A stretch of 64,000 nucleotides of DNA from Lolium rigidum (taxonomy: Eukaryota; Streptophyta; Magnoliopsida; Poales; Poaceae). This document shows, piece after piece, positions 11,771 through 24,000 of this stretch. The translations under genes were made by a program, and so were the position numbers. The notes beneath the pieces were generated by a model, which worked only from the letters and a program-made list of their open reading frames with translations, did no database searches and was not told the origin of the DNA. The stretch lies in contig NC_061514.1 of assembly GCF_022539505.1 (NCBI RefSeq), positions 41,652,869-41,716,868 of the forward strand, read 5' to 3'. How positions within the stretch are numbered: the stretch's first letter is position 1; each line of letters starts with the position of its first letter.

Positions 11771-12808
11771 CTATGCGAGGTCCATATTTCTCGCGATGGA
11801 CGTCGTCTTCTTCGGGTCTGTCGGGTGGATCTGTACTTCCTTTGAATCCTTTGCAGTATTAAAAGTTGACTCCTTGTTAGGCCTCCCTACATCTGGCAGT
11901 ACGTCGTAATCGGTCGTGAGCCTTGACTCCATGTACTCTGCTTGCATCCCGAAGGTTTCTGAGAGCCGATGAAAATCTTTGTCGCATTTATCGGCTAGCG
12001 CAAAACTTCCTTTGACTGTGATTGGTCCTTTAGGTCCAGGCATCCTCCACAACAGATATGTGTAGTGCGGTACTGCCATAAACCTGGCATATGCTGGGCG
12101 CCCCAACAAAGCGTGGTATTGCGATGGGAAATCCACGACTTCAAACTCCAGCCTCTCTATCCTGTAGTTCTCTCGAGTACCAAACTGAACGTTGAGATTG
12201 ATCTTCCCCAATGGGTAACTTGGTTTTTCTGGTGTGATGCCGTGGAAACGCGTATCCGTTGGCTTGAGGTTTGCCAATGATATGTTCATCTTCCTTAGTG
12301 TATCTGCGTACATAAGGTTTAGACTGCTGCCTCCGTCGATGAAAACTCGAGATACATCAAATCCTGCGATTACTGCTGGCAAAATAAGCGCTGACTGCCC
12401 TGGTCGAGGAACTTGCTGCGGGTGATCCGCAATTGTGAAGCCAATATCCTGTCCCGACCAATTGAGGTACTCAACTGTTGGTGGAGGCATCTTCTCTGCC
12501 ATGAACACCTGTCGCGAAATTACTTTCTGAGCCCTGTTGGATGGTCTGCCTTTCTGAATCATTGACACCGCTCCATGGGAGTTAGGATCAACATAAGGTG
12601 GTGGTGCTGGTGCTGCCGCTATTCTGAGCTGATGTCGATTTTCGTCCGTTACTGCGGGAGGAGGTGGTAAGTGGATCTCACTCCTAGGTCCTTGAGGATT
12701 TCGACTTGCTGCCTGAGCATTGGCTTGCCCAGCGAACCTCACCATTGCTTGAAAATTTCGGCAGTCTTTCTGTAAATGCCCCGACTGCCTCTTCCCGTTA
12801 TTATCGAC
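11771..12808 (-). pseudogene. Tat-1 gag-protease, 3' part, ending in the conserved UAG
   Basis: This is the downstream half of gag-protease, cut from its upstream half (20978-23119) by element A. It begins inside the zinc-binding region (SGHLQKDC). It contains the aspartic protease motif FIDGGSSLNL and a long conserved tail (YALLGRPAYARFMAV-type) and ends ..NMDLA followed by TAG at 11771-11773. After removal of element A and one copy of the TCGAC duplication the two halves are in frame. The 22 codons from this TAG to the MPGVP methionine are open and in the same frame. Confidence 0.88.
12804..12808. repeat. target-site duplication TCGAC, left of element A
   Basis: TCGAC here and at 20973-20977 flank element A exactly at its TG..CA ends. 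Five bases is the length made by Ty3-gypsy integrases. Confidence 0.93.
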
Positions 12809-14409
12809 TGATGCGTGTGGTTGACACGTCCGTTGGGAACCCCAAGAGGAAGGTGTGATGCGCACAGCGGCAAGTTTCCCTCAGTAAGAAACCAAGGTTT
12901 AATCGAACCAGTAGGAGTCAAGAAGCACGTTGAAGGTTGATGGCGGCGGGATGTAGTGCGGCGCAACACCAGGGATTCCGGCGCCAACGTGGAACCCGCA
13001 CAACACAACCAAAGTACTTTGCTCCCAACGAAACAAGTGAGGTTGTCAATCTCACCGGCTTGCTGTAACAAAGGATTAACCGTATTGTGTGGAAGATGAT
13101 TGTTTGCGAGAAAACAAGTAGAACAAGTATTGCAGATAGATTGTATTTCGAGTAAAGAGAATTGGACCGGGGTCCACAGTTCACTAGAGGTGTCTCTCCC
13201 ATAAGACGAACAAGCATGTTGGGTGAACAAATTACAGTTGGGCAATTGACAAATAAAGAGAGCATGACCATGCACATACATATCATGATGAGTATAGTGA
13301 GATTTAATTGGGCATTACGACAAAGTACATAGACCGCCATCCAACTGCATCTATGCCTAAAAAGTCCACCTTCAGGTTATCATCCGAACCCCCTCCGGTA
13401 TTAAGTTGCAAAGCAACGAGACAATTGCATTAAGTATGGTGCGTAATGTAATCAACAACTACATCCTTAGACATAGCATCAATGTTTTATCCCTAGTGGC
13501 AACAAGCACAACACAACCTTAGAACTTTCTCGTCACTCGTCCTGGTGTCAATGCGGGCATGAACCCACTATCGAGCATAAGTACTCCCTCTTGGAGTTAC
13601 AAGCATCTACTTGGCCAGAGCATCTACTAGTAACGGAAAGCATGCAAGATCATAAACAACACGTAGATATAACTTTGATAATCATCATAACAAGTATTCT
13701 CTATTCATCGGATCCCAACAAACGCAACATATAGAATTACAGATAGATGATCTTGATCATGTTAGGCAGCTCACAAGATCCAACAATGATAGCACAATGG
13801 GGAGAAGACAACCATCTAGCTACCGCTATGGACCCATAGTCCAGGGGTAGACTACTCACTCATCACTCCGGAGGCGACCATGGCGGTGTAGAGTCCTCCG
13901 GGAGATGAATCCCCTCTCCGGCAGGGTGCCGGAGGCGATCTCCTGGATCCCCCGAGATGGGATCGGCGGCGGCGGCGTCTCTGGAAGGTTTTCCGTATCG
14001 TGGCTCTCGGTGCGGGGGTTTCGTCACGGAGGCTATTTGTAGGCGGAAGGGCAGGTCAAGAGGCGGCACGGGGGCCCACACCATAGGCCGGCGCGGCCGG
14101 GGGTGGGGCCGCGCCGCCCTAGGGTTTGGCCACCCCGTGGCCCCTCTTCGTCTCTCCTTCGGACTTCCGGAAGCTTCGTGGAAAAATAGGCCCCGGGCTT
14201 TGATTTCGTCCAATTCCGAGAATATTTCGTTACTAGGATTTCCGGAACCAAAAACAGCGTAAAACAAAGAATCGGCACTTCGGCATCTTGTTAATAGGTT
14301 AGTTCCGGAAAATGCACGAATATGACATAAAGTGTGCATAAAACATGTAGATAACATCAATAATGTGGCATGGAACATAAGAAATTATCGATACGTCGGA
14401 GACGTATCA
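12809..14409 (-). repeat. 3' LTR of element A
   Basis: Plus-strand ends are TGATGCGTGTGG and GAGACGTATCA. It is nearly identical over its length to 19377-20972. ORFs inside (for example 13863-14378 minus) recur in every LTR of this family because the LTRs are homologous, and I do not call them genes. Confidence 0.93.
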
Positions 14410-17004
14410 GCATCCCCAAGCTTAGTTCTGCTCGTCCCGAGCAGGTAAAACGATAACACAGATAATTTCTAGAGTGACATGCCATCATAATCTAGATCAT
14501 ACTATTTGTAAAGCATATGTAGTGAATGCAGCGATCAAAATAATGTATATGACATGAGTAAACAAGTGAATCATAAAGCAAAGACTTTTCATGAATAGCA
14601 CTTCAAGACAAGCATCAATAAGTCTTGCATAAGAGTTAACTCATAAAGCAACAATTCATAGTAAAAGCATTGAAGCAACACAAAATAAGATTAAGTTTCA
14701 GCGGTTGCTTTCAACTTGTAACATGTATATCTCATGGATATTGTCAACATAGAGTAATATAATAAGTGCAATAAGCAAGTATGTAGGAATCAATGCATAG
14801 TTCACACAAGTGTTTGCTTCTTGAGGTGGAGAGAAATAGGTGAACTGACTCAACATTGAAGGTAAAAGAATGGTCCTCCATAGAGGAAAAGCATCGATTG
14901 CTATATTTGTGCTAGAGCTTTGATTTTGAAAACATGAAACAATTTTGTCAACGGTAGTAATAAAGCATATGCATCATGTAAATTATATCTTATAAGTTGC
15001 AAGCCTCATGCATAGTGTACTAATAGTGCCCGCACCTTGTCCTAATTAGCTTGGACTACCGGATCATCACAATGCACTCGTTTTTACCAAGTGTCACAAA
15101 GGGGTACCTCTATGCCGCCTGTACAAAGGTCTAAGGAGAAAGCTCGCATTGGATTTCTCGCTATTGATTATTCTTCAACTTAGACATCCATACCGGGACA
15201 ACATAGACAACGAGATAATGGACTCCTCTTTTATGCATAAGCATGTAACAACAATTAATAATTTTCTCATTTGAGATTGAGGATATATGTCCAAAACTGA
15301 AACTTCCACCATGGATCATGGCTTTAGTTAGCGGCCCAATGTTCTTCTCTAACATATGCATGCTTAACCATAAGGTGGTAGATCGCTCTTACTTCAAACA
15401 AGACGGACATGCATAGCAACTCACATGAAATTCAACAATGAATAGTTGATGGCGTCCCTAGTGAACATGGTTATCGCACAACAAGCAACTTAATAAGAGA
15501 TAAAGTGCATAATTACATATTCAATACCACAATAGTTTTTAAACTATTTGTCCCATGAGCTATATATTGCAAAGGTGAAGAATGGAATTTTAAAGGTAGC
15601 ACTCAAGCAATTTACTTTGGAATGGCGGAAAATACCATGTAGTAGGTAGGTATGGTGGACACAAATGGCATAGTGGTTGGCTCAAGTATTTTGGATGCAT
15701 GAGAAGTATTCCCTCTCGATACAAGGTTTAGGCTAGCAAGGTTTATTTGAAACAAACACAAGGATGAACCGGTGCAGCAAAACTCACATAAAAGACATAT
15801 TGAAAACATTATAAGAATCTACATCGTCTTCCTTGTTGTTCAAACTCAATACTAGAAATTATCTAGACCTTAGAGAAACCAAATATGCAAACCAAATTTT
15901 AGCATGCTCTATGTATTTCTTCATTAATGGGTGCAAAGCATATGATGCAAGAGCTTAATCATGAGCACAACAATTGCCAAGTATCACATTACCCAAGACA
16001 TTTATAGCAATTACTACATGTATCATTTTCCAATTCCAACCATATAACAATTTAACGAAGGAGAAACTTCGCCATGAATACTATGAGTAGAAACCAAGGA
16101 CATACTTGTCCATATGCTACAGCGGAGCGTGTCTCTCTCCCATAAAGTGAATGCTAGGATCCATTTTATTCAAACAAAACAAAAAACAAAAACAAACCGA
16201 CGCTCCAAGAAAAAGCACATAAGATGTGATGGAATAAAAATATAGTTTCAGGGGAGGAACCCGATAATGTTGTCGATGAAGAAGGGGATGCCTTGGGCAT
16301 CCCCAAGCTTAGACGCTTGAGTCTTCTTGATATATGCAGGGGTGAACCACCGGGGCATCCCCAAGCTTAGAGCTTTCACTCTCCTTGATCATGTTGCATC
16401 ATACTCCTCTCTTGATCCTTGAAAACTTCCTCCACACCAAACTCGAAACAACTCATTAGAGGGTTAGTGCACAATATAAATTGACATATTCAGAGGTGAA
16501 ACAATCATTCTTAACACTTCTGGACATTGCATAATGCTACTGGACATTAGTGGATCAAAGAAATTCATCCAACATAGCAAAAGAGGCAATGCGAAATAAA
16601 AGGCAGAATCTGTCAAAACAGAACAGTTCGTATTGACGAATTTTAAAATGGCACCAGACTTGCTCAAATGAAAATGCTCAAATTGAATGAAAGTTGCGTA
16701 CATATCTGAGGATCACTCACGTAAATTGGCATAATTTTCTGAGTTACCTACAGAGTGATTTTGCCCAGATTCGTGACAGCAAAGAAATCTGGAACTGCGC
16801 AGTAATCCAAATCTAGTACTTACTTTTCTATCAACGGCTTAACTTGGCACAACAAAACACAAAACTAAGATAAGGAGAGGTTGTTACAGTAGTAAACAAC
16901 TTCCAAGACACAAAATAAAAACAAAGTACTGTAGGTAAAAACATGGGTTGTCTCCCATAAGCGATTTTCTTTAACGCCTTTCAGCTAGGCGCAGAAAGTG
17001 TGTA
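14410..17004 (-). other. Non-coding 3' internal region of element A, shared with B and C
   Basis: No ORF of note lies here, yet the 2.6 kb aligns closely with 52754-55376 of element B and 61809-63545 of element C. The motif GCATCCCCAAGCTTAG occurs next to the LTR (14410-14425, the polypurine tract on the minus strand) and twice more at 16297-16312 and 16355-16370. The second copy is part of an inverted repeat GGGGATGCC-ttg-GGCATCCCC near 16285-16305. Conservation without coding suggests a cis-acting role such as packaging or second-strand priming. Confidence 0.7.
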
Positions 17005-19123
17005 TCAAGTATTATCAAGAGATGAAGTGTCAACATCATAATTTGTTCTCATAATGGAATCAAAAGGTAACTTCATTCTCTTTCTAGGGAAGTGTTCCAT
17101 ACCTTTCTTGAGAGGAAATTGATATTTTATATTACCTTCCTTCATATCAATGATAGCACCAACAGTTCGAAGCAAAAGTCTTCCCAATATAATGGGACAA
17201 GATGCATTGTATTCAATATCCAAGACAACAAAATCAACGGGGACAAGGTTATTGTTAACGGTAATACGAACATTATCAACTTTACCCAAAGGTTTCTTTG
17301 TAGAATGATCAGCAAGATTAACATCCAAATAACAATTTTTCAGCGGTGGCAAGTCAAGCATATCATAAATTTTCTTAGGCATAACTGTAAATACTTGCAC
17401 CGAGATCACATAAAGCATTACAATCAAAATCTTTAACCTTCATCTTAATGATGGGCTCCCAACCATCCTCTAGCTTTTTAGGAATAGAGGCTTCACGCTC
17501 TAATTTCTCTTCTCTAGCTTTTATGAGAGCATTTGTAATATGATGCGTGAAAGCCAAATTTATAGCACTAGCATTAGGACTTTTAGCAAGTTTTTGCAAG
17601 AACTTTATAACTTCAGAGATGTGGCAATCATCAAAATTCAAACCATTATAATCTAAAGCAATGGGATCATCATCCCCAATGTTGGAAAAAATTTCAGCAG
17701 CTTTATCACAAGCAGTTTCAAGCAATTTTAGCAGATTTCAGCGTTCTCGCGCTTTGCATTAGAAGTGGAAACATTGCTAACACCAATTCTTTTATTAGTA
17801 TTAGTAGGAGGTGCAGCAACATGTGTAGCATTAGCAGTACTAGTGGTGGTAATAGTCCAAACTTTAGCTATATTCTTCTCTTTAGCTAGTTTTTCATTTT
17901 CTTCTCTATCCCACCTAGCACGCAGTTCAGCCATTAATCTTATATTCTCATTGATTCTAACTTGAATGGCATTTGCTGTAGTAATAATCTTATTATGATG
18001 ATTCTCATTAGGCATAACTTTTGATTTCAAAAGATCAACATCAGCGGCAAGACTATCGACTTTAGAAGCAAGTATATCAATTTTCCCAAGCTTTTCTTCA
18101 ACAGATTTGTTAAAAGCAGTTTGCGTACTAATAAATTCTTTAAGCATGGCTTCAAGTCCAGGGGGTGAACTCCTATTATTGTTGTAATAATTCCCATAAG
18201 AATTACCATAGCCGTTGCCATTATTATAAGGATATGGCCTGTAGTTGTTACTAGAATTGTTCCGGTAAGCATTGTTGTTGAAATTACTGTTTTTAATGAA
18301 GTTCACATCAACATGTTATTCTTGTGCAACCAATGAAGCTAATGGAACATTATTAGGATCAATATTAGTCCTATCATTCACAAGCATAGACATAATAGCA
18401 TCAATCTTATCACTCAAGGAAGAGGTTTCTTCGACAGAATTTACCTTCTTACCTTGGGGAGCTCTTTCCGTGTGCCATTCAGAGTAGTTGATCATCATAT
18501 TATCAAGAAGCTTTGTTGCTTCACCAAGAGTGATGGACATAAAGGTACCTCCAGCAGCTGAATCCAATAGGTTCCGCGAAGAAAAATTTAGTCTTGCATA
18601 GAAGGTTTGGATGATCATCCAAGTAGTCGACTCCATGAGTTGGGCAATTTTTAACCAGAGATTTCATTCTTTCCCAAGCTTGAGCAACATGTTCAGTATC
18701 TAATTGTTTAAAATTCATTATGCTACTCCTCAAAGATATAATTTTAGCAGGGGGATAATATCTACCAATAAAAGCATCCTTGCATTTAGTCCATGAATCA
18801 ATACTATTCTTAGGCAGGAGATAGCAACCAATCTTTAGCTCTTCCTCTTAATGAGAAAGGGAACAATTTCAGTTTAATAATATCACCATCTACATCTTTA
18901 TATTTTTGCATTTCACATAGTTCAACAAAATTATTAAGATGGGCAGCAAGCATCATCGTAACCAACACTGTGAAAATTGCTCTCGCATAACAAGATTCAA
19001 GAAAGCAGGTTTAATTTCAAAGAATTCTGCTGTAGTAGCAGGTGGAGCAATAGGTGTGCATAAGAAATCATTATTATTTGTGGTTGTGAAGTCACACAAC
19101 TTAGTATTTTCAGCGTTGGCCAT
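17005..19123 (-). pseudogene. Element A gag-protease, frameshifted
   Basis: The ATG at 19123-19121 opens with MANAENTKLCDF. Gag core pieces follow in several frames: MNFKQLDTEHVAQAWERMK near 18720, an acidic/serine stretch, then an Asn/Tyr/Gly-rich linker (NNYRPYPYNNGNGYG) and a coiled-coil-like part near 18050-18200. The protease region shows CDLGASI near 17390 and CPIILGR..LRTVGAIIDM near 17150-17210, the usual retropepsin start and end motifs. Stops and frame changes occur near 18640, 18310, 17727 and 17400. Gag would form the particle and the protease would mature it. Confidence 0.82.
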
Positions 19124-19348
19124 TTTAGCAACAGTAAATAAAGCAAACTAGATACACTAAATGCAAGTAACTAATTTTTTTTGTGTTTTTGATATAGCAA
19201 ACAAGATAGCAAATAAAGTAAAACTAGCAACTAATTTTTTGTATTTTGATTTAATGCAGCAAACAAAGTAGTAAATAAAATAAAGCAAGACAAAAACAAA
19301 GTAAAGAGATTGAGAAGTGGAGACTCCCCTTGCAGACGTGTCTTGATC

Positions 19349-19366
19349 TCCCCGGCAACGGCGCCG
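19349..19366 (-). other. Primer-binding site of element A
   Basis: On the minus strand the bases read GGCGCCGTTGCCGGGGAG, ten bases after the 5' LTR end. Athila-type elements share this site, which is usually taken to match the 3' end of a tRNA-Asp (recalled). The first base that is normally T is C here (CGGCGCC). Confidence 0.75.
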
Positions 19367-19376
19367 TAAATTTGCT

Positions 19377-20972
19377 TGATGCGTGTGGTTGACACGTCCG
19401 TTGGGAACCCCAAGAGGAAGGTGTGATGCGCACAGCGGCAAGTTTCCTCGTAAGAAACCAAGGTTTAATCGAACCAGTAGGAGTCAAGAAGCACGTTGAA
19501 GGTTGATGGCGGCGGGATGTAGTGCGGCGCAACACCAGGGATTCCGCACCAACGTGGAACCCGCACAACATAACCAAAGTACTTTGCCCCAACGAAACAG
19601 ATGAGGTTGTCAATCTCACCGGCTTGCTGTAACAAAGGATTAACCGTATTGTGTGGAAGATGATTGTTTGCAGAAAACAAGAGAACAAGTATTGCAAGTA
19701 GATTGTATTTCAAGAAAGAGAATTGGACCGGGGTCCACAGTTCACTAGAGGTGTCTCTCCCATAAGACGAACAGCATGTTGGGTGAACAAATTACAGCTT
19801 GGGCAATTGAAAAATAAAGAGAGCATGACCATGCACATACATATCATGATGAGTATAGTGAGATTTAATTGGGCATTACGACAAAGTACATAGACCGCCA
19901 TCCAACCGCATCTATGCCTAAAAAGTCCACCTTCAGAGTTATCATCCGAACCCCTCCAAGCATTAAGTTGCAAAGCAACAGTACAATTGCATTAAGTATG
20001 GTGCGTAATGTAATCAACAACTACATCCTTAGACATAGCATCAATGTTTTATCCCTAGTGGCAACAAGACAACACAACCTTAGAACTTTCTCGTCACTCG
20101 TCCCGGTGTCAATGTAGGCATGAACCCACTATCGAGCATAAGTACTCCCTCTTGGAGTTACAAGCATCTACTTGGCCGGAGCATCTACTAGTAACGGAAA
20201 GCATGCAAGATCATAAACAACACGTAGATATAACTTTGATAATCAACATAACAAGTATTCTCTATTCATCGGATCCCAACAAACGCAACATATAGAATTA
20301 CAGATAGATGATCTTGATCATGTTAGGCAGCTCACAAGATCCAACAATGATAGCACAATGGGGAGAAGACAACCATCTAGCTACTGCTATGGACCCATAG
20401 TCCAGGGGTAGACTACTCACTCATCACTCCGGAGGCGACCATGGCGGTGTAGAGTCCTCCGGGAGATGAATCCCCTCTCCGGCAGGGTGCCGGAGGCGAT
20501 CTCCCGGATCCCCCGAGATGGGATCGGCGGCGGCGGCGTCTCTGGAAGGTTTTCCGTATCGTGGCTCTCGGTACTGGGGGTTTCGTCATGGAGGCTATTT
20601 GTAGGCGGAAGGGCAGGTCAAGAGGCGGCACGGGGGGCCACACCATAGGCCGGCGCGGCCAGGGGTGGGGCCGCGCCGCCCTAGGGTTTGGCCACCCCGT
20701 GGCCCCTCTTCGTCTCTCCTTCGGACTTCTGGAAGCTTCGTGGAAAAATAGGCCCCTGGGCTTTGATTTCGTCCAATTCCGAGAATATTTCGTTACTAGG
20801 ATTTCGGAACCAAAAACAGCAGTAAAACAAAGAATCGGCACTTCGGCATCTTGTTAATAAGTTAGTTCCAGAAAATGCACGAATATGACATAAAGTGTGC
20901 ATAAAACATGTAGATAACATCAATAATGTGGCATGGAACATAAGAAATTATCGATACGTCGGAGACGTATCA
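19377..20972 (-). repeat. 5' LTR of element A
   Basis: It is the partner of 12809-14409, with the same TG..CA ends and high identity. The minus-strand start TGATACGTCTCCGACG.. lies at 20972. Its U3 part is homologous to the LTRs of B, C, E and X, while B and C differ in the second half. Confidence 0.93.
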
Positions 20973-20977
20973 TCGAC
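20973..20977. repeat. target-site duplication TCGAC, right of element A
   Basis: It matches 12804-12808 and directly follows the TATCA end of the LTR. Confidence 0.93.
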
Positions 20978-23119
20978 ATAGAAGTGCATCTGACACAGGC
21001 CGTTCATCATATCCTCGGGGGACACAAAAGGTCTCTGAAACCTAGGCCCATTGTTTGGTCTATTGTTTCGGGAGTCGTCTCTATTATCGCCTTGCTGCTC
21101 ATTGCCCCTGTGGTAATTATCTCTGTTGTTTCCTCCAGCGCTCGCCCGAAACCCAGCCGAAATTTGGCCAGGTGGATCGTAACTCGAGAATCGAGAAAAT
21201 CGTCGTCTATTTTGAAAATTTCGACTGCGGTCCTCCTCAGGTGACCTGTGTCGCTTGTTATGCACAGCATCTTCGCCATCTGCCCATCTGTTTGCTATTT
21301 CCATTAATGCCGATACTGTTCTTGGGTTAGTTCTTCCCAAGTCCTCCACGAAATCTCCTCGTCGAACTCCTGCAACAAACGCATCTATTGCTCTCTCGTC
21401 AGATATGTTTTCTGCCGAGTTTTTGATGATGTTCCACCTTTGGATGTACTTCCTCATTGATTCATCATGCTTTTGTCGACATGATCTCAATTCCTCGAGT
21501 GTTGCAGGCTTTTTGCAAGTAGACCAGAAATTCTTGACGAAGATGTCCTCAAAGTCAGTCCAGCTGTCGATGGAACCTGAGGGAAGCTTTTTTATCCAAG
21601 ACCTCGCGGCTCCACTCAGGTGTACTTGGATACTTTTCATCGCTGTTGCTCTGGTTCCACCTATTAACTTCACCGTCTCGAGGTAATTTACCAGCCAATC
21701 CTCAGGATCCTGCAGTCCGTCGAATTTCTTGAAATTATCAGGCAACTTAAACCCCGAAGGCACCCGAGTTTTTCGGACCCTTCTTGTAAAACATGGTAGC
21801 CCACACATATCCTCTTCGGCTATGTCTGGAGAGTGTCGATGTTCCCTTCTATGTTGTCGTGCCCTGTCTACCCTTGCTTGAATTTCTGCGTCCCTTGCTT
21901 CGCCTGTTCTCTCGGGAGCTGCCGCTGCAACAGCAGGTCGTGGACTGTTTTGCCTTGCTGATCCTTCGGGAGGTGTCGATACAAACGTTGTTCCCATGGC
22001 TCCAACACCTGCCATGGCCATGTTATACAATGCTTCCCCTGGATCTCCAGGAGGTGGCCTAGATGCGAGGATAAAGGCTTGTGTCGCCATATACCCAGCT
22101 TCCGGTGTTTTGGGGATGATGTTCCCTCTCGTGTCTATTGACATAAAGGACATGTTGAGGTTTTGAACTAGATTCTCTCTTTCTACTTCAGGTATGTTTT
22201 GCAACCTCGACCTTGCCCTGTTCCGAGCTTCTCTGTGGCTATCTCCCGAAGTTCCTGAATGTCGACTTAGTTCCACCCTTCGCCTGCTTGACGCGGAAGC
22301 TGCTTCCCTTCTTCTGTTCAAAGCTGCTGTCTGTTTTTCCAATTCCCTTCCAGCTCGAGCGAGTCTATATTGGTATGCCTGCAATTCTTCAGTCGTGGCG
22401 GTTGTCGCCATTGGTTCTGAACCATCCAAAGCTCTTGCGGCTCTGTCCCACGCTGCTTGTGGAAGTTGAACTCTCATATGTGGTGTAGGCCCGACGTATT
22501 TGTTGCCTAAACCTCGCCTTAGGTTAGAGGGATCGACGTATGGATTTCCCAAATCGTCGAAAGCCTCCGACGTTTCCTCCTGATCGCGACTTGCTTCTCC
22601 GATGGCGTAAATTTGATGATATTTTGAGTTCTGCACTTTGCTGGTTTTGGTGACACCATCATAAAGATTGGTGAAGACCTTTCCAATGGTGACGGATTTG
22701 TCGATGAAGTCGAAGCTATCGACACTGTCAGAATCGCTGCTTATATTGGAGTCCGCAGACGACTCGAAGGACAGGTCACTGAAGATCTTGGCGAGTTTTT
22801 CGCTTGCTCTGGTTCCGATGAAGCGTGGCGAAGAGATTTCTTCGTCGCCTGACTCGACCGATGATGCCGAGCTTGAGGACTCAGGATCGACCGCTGAGAA
22901 TCCCGAGAATCTCGGAATTTCGAGACGTTACGTTCCTTCCTTCCCGACGCGAAAGTGGAACCTTCCGAACGTCATCTCCATGGGCTCCTCCAGATACGTA
23001 TATGCATCCAAATGGGAGGGCGGGTGAGGCAAAAAATCAACGAGACCAGTTTCGATCTGTTTACCTTTGTCCATGGTGTTGCTTGCTATCGACGAAGTCG
23101 ACGATTCTGAACGTGCCAT
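20978..23119 (-). pseudogene. Tat-1 gag, 5' part
   Basis: The ATG at 23119-23117 (MARSESS) is the same start as in Tat-2 and Tat-3. A TAA at 22928-22930 replaces an expected TAT (Tyr) codon; the frame is then open to 20978. The retrotransposon gag core is seen as FKKFDGLQDPEDWLVNYLETVKL, GAARSWIKKLP and MRKYIQRWNIIKNSAENISDERAIDAFVAGVRRG. The zinc-binding C-x2-H half (CQMH) is at the very end, and element A separates it from the H-x4-C half at 12808. Gag packages the element RNA. Confidence 0.9.
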
Positions 23120-23147
23120 CGAGATCAGCTCCTTGTCGCCTCTAAAT

Positions 23148-23164
23148 CCCACAGACGACGCCAA
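23148..23164 (-). other. Primer-binding site of Tat-1
   Basis: The minus strand reads TTGGCGTCGTCTGTGGG one base after the LTR end. The same place in Tat-2 reads TTGGCACCG.. and in Tat-3 TTGGCGCCG.., so Tat-3 keeps the likely original form. I do not assign the primer tRNA. Confidence 0.65.
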
Positions 23165-23165
23165 T

Positions 23166-23552
23166 TGACAAGGTATCAACTTGTCAATGCCTACAAGTAG
23201 TAGACTAGGGTTTCGTTGGGTGTAGAGGGCAAGTAGATCTCGAAGGTTTCAGCCGAAAAGTACTCGACGATGTAAAAACTAGGGTTTGCTTAACAATGAT
23301 TCGATGCTTTCTTTGTCCCTCGACTCCCCCTTATATACAAGTTGGAGCCGAGGGATTCGTAATACACAAGTTTACAGAGTCCGGGAGGGTTTCTAACCCG
23401 TCCCGCAAGATTACAATTTGACACTTCCTATTACAACTCTATCTTTCCATAATAACATCTCGGGCTTCCGAATCTTCTTATCCTTCGGGTCGTGGGCCTT
23501 CAGTAAACCCCGGGTACTACCTTCGGCAGGTCCATTGGGGATGCCTATGTCA
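23166..23552 (-). repeat. 5' LTR of Tat-1
   Basis: Ends are TGACAAGG and CTATGTCA on the plus strand, 387 bp. It is clearly homologous to the Tat-2 LTRs but with many differences. A TATA box (minus strand) at 23330-23337 lies within an inverted repeat, arms 23317-23327 and 23344-23354 (10 of 11 paired). Confidence 0.92.
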
Positions 23553-23602
23553 CTCGGTACTGGGGTATTCGCGACGAAGGCTTTAAGTAGGCGGAAGGGT
23601 AG
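23553..23602 (-). repeat. Fragment of Athila-type LTR X between Tat-1 and Tat-2
   Basis: The 50 bases CTCGGTACTGGG..GGAAGGGTAG match the middle of element A's LTR (about 20568-20617). They continue, after Tat-2, at 33772. They show that Tat-1 and Tat-2 landed in one LTR 45 bp apart. Confidence 0.85.
23598..23602. repeat. target-site duplication GGTAG, left of Tat-2
   Basis: It is identical to 33772-33776 and abuts the TGACAAGG end of the LTR. Confidence 0.93.
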
Positions 23603-23988
23603 TGACAAGGTATTAACTTGTCAATGCCTACGAATAGTAGACTAGGGTTTCGTGTAATGTAGAGGGCAAGTAGATCTCGAAGGTTATCAGCCGAATAATA
23701 CTCGACGAAATAAAACTAGGGTTTGCTCAACAATGATTCGATGATCTTTTTCGTCCCTCGACTCCCCTTATATATGAGGCGGAGCCGAGGGATTCGTATT
23801 GTACAAGTTACGTAGTCCGGGAAGGTTTCTAACTCGTCCCGCAAGATTACATACAACACTTCTCATTACAACTCTAGCTATCCTTAACAGCATCTTTGGG
23901 CTTCCGAGTCTTCTTATTCTTCGGGTATTGGGCCTTCAGTAAACCCCGGGTACTATCATTGGCAAGCCCATTGGGGATGCCTATGTCA
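23603..23988 (-). repeat. 3' LTR of Tat-2
   Basis: TG..CA ends, 386 bp, pairs with 33385-33771. The TATA box on the minus strand is at 23767-23774 inside an inverted repeat (arms 23755-23765 and 23781-23791). Confidence 0.94.
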
Positions 23989-24000
23989 GTAGCCCCCGAG
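23989..24000 (-). other. Polypurine tract of Tat-2
   Basis: On the minus strand CTCGGGGGCTAC directly precedes the 3' LTR, where the plus-strand primer must form. The same 12-mer recurs at 24640-24651, 24782-24793 and 24873-24884. Confidence 0.75.

Larger units (their letters stand above)
12809..20972 (-). mobile_element. Element A: complete non-autonomous Athila-type gypsy element (8.16 kb)
   Basis: Two LTRs of about 1.6 kb (12809-14409 and 19377-20972), a TCGAC duplication, a primer site reading GGCGCCGTTGCCGG on the minus strand and a polypurine-like tract at 14410 define a complete insertion. Orientation is minus. It encodes only a decayed gag-protease; there is no RT, RNase H or integrase in the 2.6 kb between protease and 3' LTR. 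It therefore must have used proteins of an autonomous relative. LTR style and primer site fit the Athila branch (Sabrina/WHAM/BAGY-2 type, from memory). The LTRs differ mainly by small indels, so the insertion is fairly young. It splits the gag zinc motif of Tat-1. Confidence 0.9.
4860..23552 (-). mobile_element. Tat-1: Tat-lineage Ty3-gypsy element with antisense ORF, left end outside window
   Basis: Read on the minus strand the order is LTR (23552-23166), primer site, gag-protease, in-frame UAG, RT, two RNase H domains, integrase, then a spacer and an antisense gene on the plus strand. This is the layout of Tat-lineage elements with an antisense ORF (Grande, Retand). It carries two later insertions: element A at 12809-20972 in gag, and the copia element in the antisense ORF, beyond which its other LTR must lie. 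The base after its LTR begins CTCGG (23553-23557), the presumed target duplication inside an older Athila-type LTR. It has at least three single-base deletions and two nonsense codons, so it is inactive. Confidence 0.9.
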
